Positions 5,587-8,790 of a stretch of DNA of 8,790 bases are shown piece after piece. The notes under the pieces are model-generated. The model ran no database searches. It worked only from the letters and a program-made list of their open reading frames with translations, and was not told the DNA's origin. How positions within the stretch are numbered: position 1 is the first letter of the stretch; every line of letters starts with the position of its first letter. Origin of the DNA: Brucellaceae bacterium (GTDB lineage Bacteria; Pseudomonadota; Alphaproteobacteria; Rhizobiales; Rhizobiaceae); contig JAIRVW010000230.1 of assembly GCA_031253705.1 (NCBI GenBank), forward strand, positions 1-8,790, written 5' to 3'. A program made the position numbers and the translations under genes.

Positions 5587-6831
5587 ATGTCGAGCGAGCT
5601 CAATTCTTTCAAAACCGGGCCGAATGAAGACGGCATGTTTGGTATTTACGGCGGGCGTTTCGTTGCTGAAACCCTGATGCCGCTGATCCTCGATCTGCAG
5701 GCTGCCTATGATGCAGCCAAGGAAGATCCTGAATTCAAAGCCGAGTTACAGGCACTTTCCACCCATTATGCCGGTCGCCCTTCCAAGCTCTATTATGCTG
5801 AAGGTCTGACCCGCTATGTGCGTGAACAGGCAGCAGCCAAAGGCGGCAAGGGCGGCGCGAAGATTTATTTCAAACGCGAAGACCTGAACCATACCGGCAG
5901 CCACAAAATCAATAACTGCCTCGGCCAGATCCTGCTTGCCAAGCGCATGGGCAAAACCCGCATCATCGCGGAAACCGGCGCGGGTCAGCATGGCGTGGCA
6001 TCGGCCACCGTTGCTGCACGTTTCGGCCTGCCATGCGTGGTCTATATGGGGGCAACTGACGTAGAACGCCAGAAGCCAAACGTGTTCCGTATGAAACTGC
6101 TCGGCGCCAAGGTCAATGCCGTGACCGCCGGTAACGGCACGCTGAAAGACGCGATGAATGAAGCACTGCGTGACTGGGTCACCAATGTGGAAGACACCTA
6201 TTACCTGATCGGTACAGCTGCCGGCCCGCATCCTTATCCGGAAATGGTACGTGATTTTCAGGCGGTAATCGGCACTGAAGCCCGTGAACAGATGCTGGAA
6301 CGTGAAGGTCGTCTGCCGGATGCGATCATTGCGGCCGTTGGCGGCGGTTCCAATGCGATCGGCCTGTTCCACCCGTTCCTTGATGATACATCGGTCAAAA
6401 TCTACGGTGTTGAAGCCGGTGGCCTTGGTCTGGACGGTGACAAGCATTGCGCTTCCATGACCGCAGGCAATCCGGGTGTGTTACATGGCAACCGCACTTA
6501 CTTACTGCAGAATGAAGACGGCCAGATTCTTGAAGGTCACTCGGTTTCTGCCGGTCTCGACTATCCGGGTGTCGGCCCTGAACATTCATGGCTGAAAGAT
6601 ACCGGCCGCGTGAATTATGTACCGGTTATGGATGACGAAGCGCTCGAAGCTTTCCAGATCACCACCCGTACGGAAGGCATTATTCCGGCACTGGAATCTT
6701 CCCATGCCATTGCACAGGCTCTGAAGCTGGCACCGGAAATGGATCAGGATCAGATCATGATCGTCAATCTCTCCGGTCGCGGCGATAAGGACGTGCATAC
6801 TGTCGGCGAAATTCTCGGCATGGAAATGTAA
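5587..6831 (+). CDS. trpB: Tryptophan synthase beta subunit
   Basis: TrpB uses pyridoxal phosphate to join indole and serine into tryptophan, working as an alpha2-beta2 complex with TrpA through an indole tunnel. The 414-residue protein has the usual beginning [17 protein letters not shown], the PLP-lysine motif HTGSHKINN (Lys107), the catalytic Glu129 in AETGAGQHG, the phosphate-binding loop GGGSNA (252-257), and the C-terminal NLSGRGDKD with Ser396, which contacts the PLP ring nitrogen. It is the ordinary TrpB1 type that pairs with TrpA. The start at 5587 has GGAAG (5574-5578) 8 nt upstream. A longer frame beginning at 5491 overlaps trpF and is rejected. A small hairpin (TGCCT/AGGCA, 5541-5554) lies in the 49-nt trpF-trpB gap. 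The next gene starts 3 nt after the stop. Confidence 0.97.
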   Translation: MSSELNSFKTGPNEDGMFGIYGGRFVAETLMPLILDLQAAYDAAKEDPEFKAELQALSTHYAGRPSKLYYAEGLTRYVREQAAAKGGKGGAKIYFKREDLNHTGSHKINNCLGQILLAKRMGKTRIIAETGAGQHGVASATVAARFGLPCVVYMGATDVERQKPNVFRMKLLGAKVNAVTAGNGTLKDAMNEALRDWVTNVEDTYYLIGTAAGPHPYPEMVRDFQAVIGTEAREQMLEREGRLPDAIIAAVGGGSNAIGLFHPFLDDTSVKIYGVEAGGLGLDGDKHCASMTAGNPGVLHGNRTYLLQNEDGQILEGHSVSAGLDYPGVGPEHSWLKDTGRVNYVPVMDDEALEAFQITTRTEGIIPALESSHAIAQALKLAPEMDQDQIMIVNLSGRGDKDVHTVGEILGMEM

Positions 6832-6834
6832 TTT

Positions 6835-7305
6835 ATGACCACCCCGACCCCGAGTTGCACTGATCTTTACAATCCCCGTGCCGCATGGTTCGGGGAGATC
6901 ATTGCCTGCGGCTCCGCAAAAATTAAACTCAGCCTTATCAGCGCCAAAGCTGAAACAATGTCTGAAGATAAAATTACCGCAGCAAAGCAGCAGATTGCTT
7001 CCGCTGCCGGTGATTTCGGATCATTGCCGCTGCGCGATGCCGGTTTTGCTATTCTTCATGAAGGTGAAGAGGGCCTGTGGCTGCTGCTGCATCAATGGGT
7101 TGAAGGCGGTATTTGCACACATCATCTGTGGCGCTCGGATCTCACAGGGACAGCACAATTTACACCTGCCGCACCCCGCCTGATGGCTTGTGTCTGGGAA
7201 CTCGGTATTATTGATTTTGAACGCAGGGCATGGATGGAAACGGCTATGGCAGGATTGCCTGTTGCTGACTATCTGACACGCACACTGCCACGAGGAAAAT
7301 TATGA
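6835..7305 (+). CDS. Unrecognised Trp-rich protein embedded between trpB and trpA
   Basis: A 156-residue protein whose function I cannot name. It resembles conserved hypothetical proteins in which a [15 protein letters not shown] strand (70-80), [12 protein letters not shown] (81-92), LWRSDL (98-103) and [16 protein letters not shown] (118-133) are the most family-like blocks. It has no signal peptide, membrane segment or obvious catalytic motif, and ends with [12 protein letters not shown]. Six tryptophans (18, 82, 88, 99, 121, 133) make about 4% of residues, whereas TrpF has one, TrpB two and TrpA none. It starts 3 nt after the trpB stop, and its TGA overlaps the trpA ATG as ATGA, so it is probably translationally coupled to both. 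The first ATG is kept because AAWFGEI and IKLSLIS lie before the alternative Met42, which has no ribosome site. A role in Trp metabolism is inference from position only. Confidence 0.8.
   Translation: MTTPTPSCTDLYNPRAAWFGEIIACGSAKIKLSLISAKAETMSEDKITAAKQQIASAAGDFGSLPLRDAGFAILHEGEEGLWLLLHQWVEGGICTHHLWRSDLTGTAQFTPAAPRLMACVWELGIIDFERRAWMETAMAGLPVADYLTRTLPRGKL
7292..7305 (+). promoter_or_regulatory. Ribosome binding site and ATGA stop-start overlap for trpA
   Basis: GAGGA (7292-7296) lies inside the end of the preceding cistron, and the sequence TTATGA carries both its TGA stop and the trpA ATG. This is a standard arrangement for translational coupling, so trpA yield may depend on translation of the unknown protein. 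Confidence 0.75.
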
Positions 7306-8141
7306 CAAAACGTATGGATGAGAAATTTGCGGCACTTCGCGCTGAGGGACGCCCTGCGCTGGTCACTTATTTCATGGGCGGTGATCCTGATTACGCAACA
7401 TCTGTTGAAATCATGAAAGCGCTGCCGAAAGCCGGTGCGGATGTGATTGAAATCGGTATGGCATTCTCTGACCCGATGGCCGACGGCCCGGCCATTCAGG
7501 CCGCTGCATTACGTGCACTGCATGCAGGCCAGACTCTGCCAAAAGCTCTGCAGATGGTGCGTGATTTCCGCGCCTCTGATGATACAACACCGATCGTGCT
7601 GATGGGCTATTACAACCCGATCTATATTTACGGTGTTGAGCGTTTCATCAAAGATGCGCTGGAAGCCGGCATTGACGGTCTGATTGTTGTCGATCTGCCG
7701 CCGGAAATGGATGAAGAACTGTGCATTCCGGCGATTAAAGCAGGCATTAATTTCATTCGGCTGGCCACACCGACAACAGACGAAAAACGCCTGCCGAAAG
7801 TGCTCGAAAACACTTCCGGCTTTGTTTATTACGTGTCAATGAACGGGATTACCGGTTCGGCGCTGGCAGATACTGCACAGGTCAGTGAAGCGGTTGCCCG
7901 CATCAAAAGCCACACAGACCTGCCGGTTTGCGTGGGCTTTGGTGTCCGCTCAGGCGAACAGGCAAAAGCCATCGGTGCATCGGCTGACGGCGTGGTTGTC
8001 GGTTCTGCCATTGTGGCCGCGATTGCCGGTACACTGGACGCCAATGACAAGGTTCAGGGCGATCCTGTTGCTGCTGCATCGGCTGTTGTCAGTGAACTTG
8101 CATCAGGTGTTCGCAAGGCCCGCCTTGCTCCTGCCCAATAA
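7302..8141 (+). CDS. trpA: Tryptophan synthase alpha subunit
   Basis: TrpA cleaves indole-3-glycerol phosphate to indole and glyceraldehyde 3-phosphate, and passes indole to TrpB. The 279-residue (beta/alpha)8 barrel carries the catalytic pair Glu50 (in [11 protein letters not shown]) and Asp61 (in MADGPAIQ), plus the usual blocks [11 protein letters not shown] (97-107), [15 protein letters not shown] (126-136), FIRLATPTT (151-159), [13 protein letters not shown] (173-185) and the phosphate-binding VCVGFGV and [11 protein letters not shown] (228-238). In the loop after Glu50, Ala54 stands where many TrpA proteins have proline (GxPFSDP). Its start overlaps the stop of the preceding gene (ATGA), with GAGGA (7292-7296) 5 nt before. 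The final 10-12 residues are probably an unstructured tail. Confidence 0.97.
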   Translation: MTKRMDEKFAALRAEGRPALVTYFMGGDPDYATSVEIMKALPKAGADVIEIGMAFSDPMADGPAIQAAALRALHAGQTLPKALQMVRDFRASDDTTPIVLMGYYNPIYIYGVERFIKDALEAGIDGLIVVDLPPEMDEELCIPAIKAGINFIRLATPTTDEKRLPKVLENTSGFVYYVSMNGITGSALADTAQVSEAVARIKSHTDLPVCVGFGVRSGEQAKAIGASADGVVVGSAIVAAIAGTLDANDKVQGDPVAAASAVVSELASGVRKARLAPAQ

Positions 8142-8169
8142 GCAGCGTAAAATAGACAATTAACAGAGT

Positions 8170-8199
8170 GCCGCAAATTTGCGGCTTTCTTTGTGTTTT
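8170..8199 (+). terminator. Rho-independent terminator after trpA
   Basis: GCCGC (8170-8174) and GCGGC (8181-8185) surround an AAATTT loop, and the stem runs into TTTCTTTGTGTTTT. It sits 28 nt after the trpA stop and separates the trp unit from accD. Confidence 0.8.
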
Positions 8200-8240
8200 A
8201 TGCAATTTATGTTTAAAGACACAAAGACACCTAAGATTAA

Positions 8241-8342
8241 GAGCATTTCCAGCAAAAACGGGAACCGGTTTTGCGTCAGGAAATGCGTACAAACAAAGAG
8301 ATAGGGCATTTCCTTTGATTTTATCAAAACCGGAAATGCTCT
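8241..8342. repeat. RIME / Bru-RS-like palindromic intergenic repeat
   Basis: A compact element of about 100 bp bounded by the perfect terminal inverted repeat GAGCATTTCC (8241-8250) and GGAAATGCTC (8332-8341). The octamer GCATTTCC or its complement occurs four times (8243-8250, 8279-8286, 8306-8313, 8332-8339), giving two hairpins in tandem. In the first, GCAAAA/TTTTGC (8252-8257, 8269-8274) encloses the palindrome AACCGGTT. In the second, an 11-bp stem (8303-8313 with 8332-8342, one G-T) is extended by TTTGAT/ATCAAA. This build, including the AACCGGTT core and the purine-rich AAACAAAGAGATAG linker, resembles the mosaic palindromic elements dispersed in Rhizobiales genomes (RIME in rhizobia, Bru-RS in Brucella). 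The match is from memory of the family layout. Other copies cannot be seen in this window. Confidence 0.75.
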
Positions 8343-8362
8343 AAAAACAACGGAAAGCCCAT

Positions 8363-8790
8363 ATGAACTGGATTACGAATTATGTCCGTCCGAAGCTCAA
8401 CTCCATGCTGGGGCGTCGGGATATGCAGGAGAATCTCTGGATCAAGGACCCGTCAACCGGTGAAATGGTGTTTCACAAAGATCTGGAAAGCAACCAGTGG
8501 GTGATCCCTGCTTCCGGTCATCATATGCGCATTCCGGCCAAAGACCGCCTGCGTTTCTTCTTTGACGAAGGCAAATATGAGACTCTGGAAAGCCCGAAGG
8601 TTGTTGCAGATCCGCTGAAATTCCGAGACGAAAAGAAATATATTGATCGTCTGAAAGACTATCGTAACCGCACGCAGCAGGATGATTGCATCATCAATGC
8701 GCTGGGTACGATTGACGGTCTGCCGATCGTTGCCACTGTGCAGGATTTCGGCTTCATGGGCGGCTCGCTCGGTATGGCTGCCGGTGAGGC
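8363..8790 (+). CDS. accD: Acetyl-CoA carboxylase carboxyltransferase beta subunit, 5' part (runs off the window)
   Basis: AccD with AccA transfers the carboxyl group from biotin to acetyl-CoA to make malonyl-CoA for fatty-acid synthesis. 142 residues are visible, starting [19 protein letters not shown], with the family blocks [21 protein letters not shown] (split around residue 34), [35 protein letters not shown] and the crotonase-fold start [18 protein letters not shown]. The four cysteines that hold zinc in E. coli AccD are all replaced, by Asp29, Thr32, Ile48 and Ser51, while the rest of the ribbon still aligns. I recall similar losses in Rhizobiales AccD. GGAAAG (8352-8357) is a usable ribosome site. 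The palindromic repeat ends 20 nt before the start, so promoter and leader are squeezed into or before it. Confidence 0.95.
   Translation, partial: MNWITNYVRPKLNSMLGRRDMQENLWIKDPSTGEMVFHKDLESNQWVIPASGHHMRIPAKDRLRFFFDEGKYETLESPKVVADPLKFRDEKKYIDRLKDYRNRTQQDDCIINALGTIDGLPIVATVQDFGFMGGSLGMAAGE

Noticed and set aside
5746..6447. 233-codon open frame on the minus strand
   Set aside because: It lies entirely inside trpB on the opposite strand. The biased codons of trpB explain its lack of stops.
1..8790. tRNA, rRNA, CRISPR array, insertion sequence or toxin-antitoxin pair
   Set aside because: I saw no cloverleaf with conserved TTC arm, no regularly spaced direct repeats, no transposase motif and no paired small genes of that type on either strand.

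Overview
The window reads as a stretch of chromosome from an alphaproteobacterium of the order Rhizobiales, most likely the family Brucellaceae. The evidence is the Rhizobiales-style AccD without its zinc-ribbon cysteines, a DUF2852 protein (a family I know mainly from alphaproteobacteria), the rpmI / infC and trpF-trpB-trpA-accD gene orders, and a palindromic mosaic repeat of the RIME / Bru-RS kind in front of accD. Base composition looks moderate, lower than I would expect for Brucella itself, so a less GC-rich relative is possible. Genus assignment is inference. No prophage, transposase, CRISPR array, tRNA or rRNA is visible.

Left part, minus strand (1-977): the 5' end of rpmI (ribosomal protein L35, cut by the window edge) and upstream of it infC (initiation factor IF3). 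infC starts at a rare AUU codon behind a strong Shine-Dalgarno sequence, the classic IF3 autoregulation signature, and ends in its own strong terminator. rpmI therefore probably has its own promoter and a structured leader of about 200 nt.

Middle part, plus strand (about 978-4776): a divergent intergenic region with two perfect 8-bp inverted repeats leads into an ABHD10-like alpha/beta hydrolase followed 33 nt later by a BenE-family benzoate/H+ symporter. After a terminator comes a single-gene unit for a DUF2852 membrane/coiled-coil protein, preceded by a perfect 8-bp inverted repeat and followed by a strong terminator. Next is a YgjP-type zinc metallopeptidase (HExxH) with no Shine-Dalgarno sequence and possibly a leaderless transcript.

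Right part, plus strand (about 4810-8790): the tryptophan genes trpF, trpB and trpA, with an unrecognised tryptophan-rich 156-residue protein embedded between trpB and trpA. That protein starts 3 nt after the trpB stop and overlaps the trpA start by ATGA. A terminator follows trpA, then the palindromic repeat, then the 5' part of accD (acetyl-CoA carboxylase carboxyltransferase beta subunit). TrpF, TrpB and TrpA carry out the last steps of tryptophan synthesis (phosphoribosylanthranilate isomerisation, then the alpha and beta reactions of tryptophan synthase). AccD begins fatty-acid synthesis and is probably expressed separately or by read-through.

Most of the window is core metabolism and translation. 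The best lead for something undescribed is the Trp-rich cistron locked between the two tryptophan synthase subunits. The structured leaders and inverted repeats of the left and middle parts come next.
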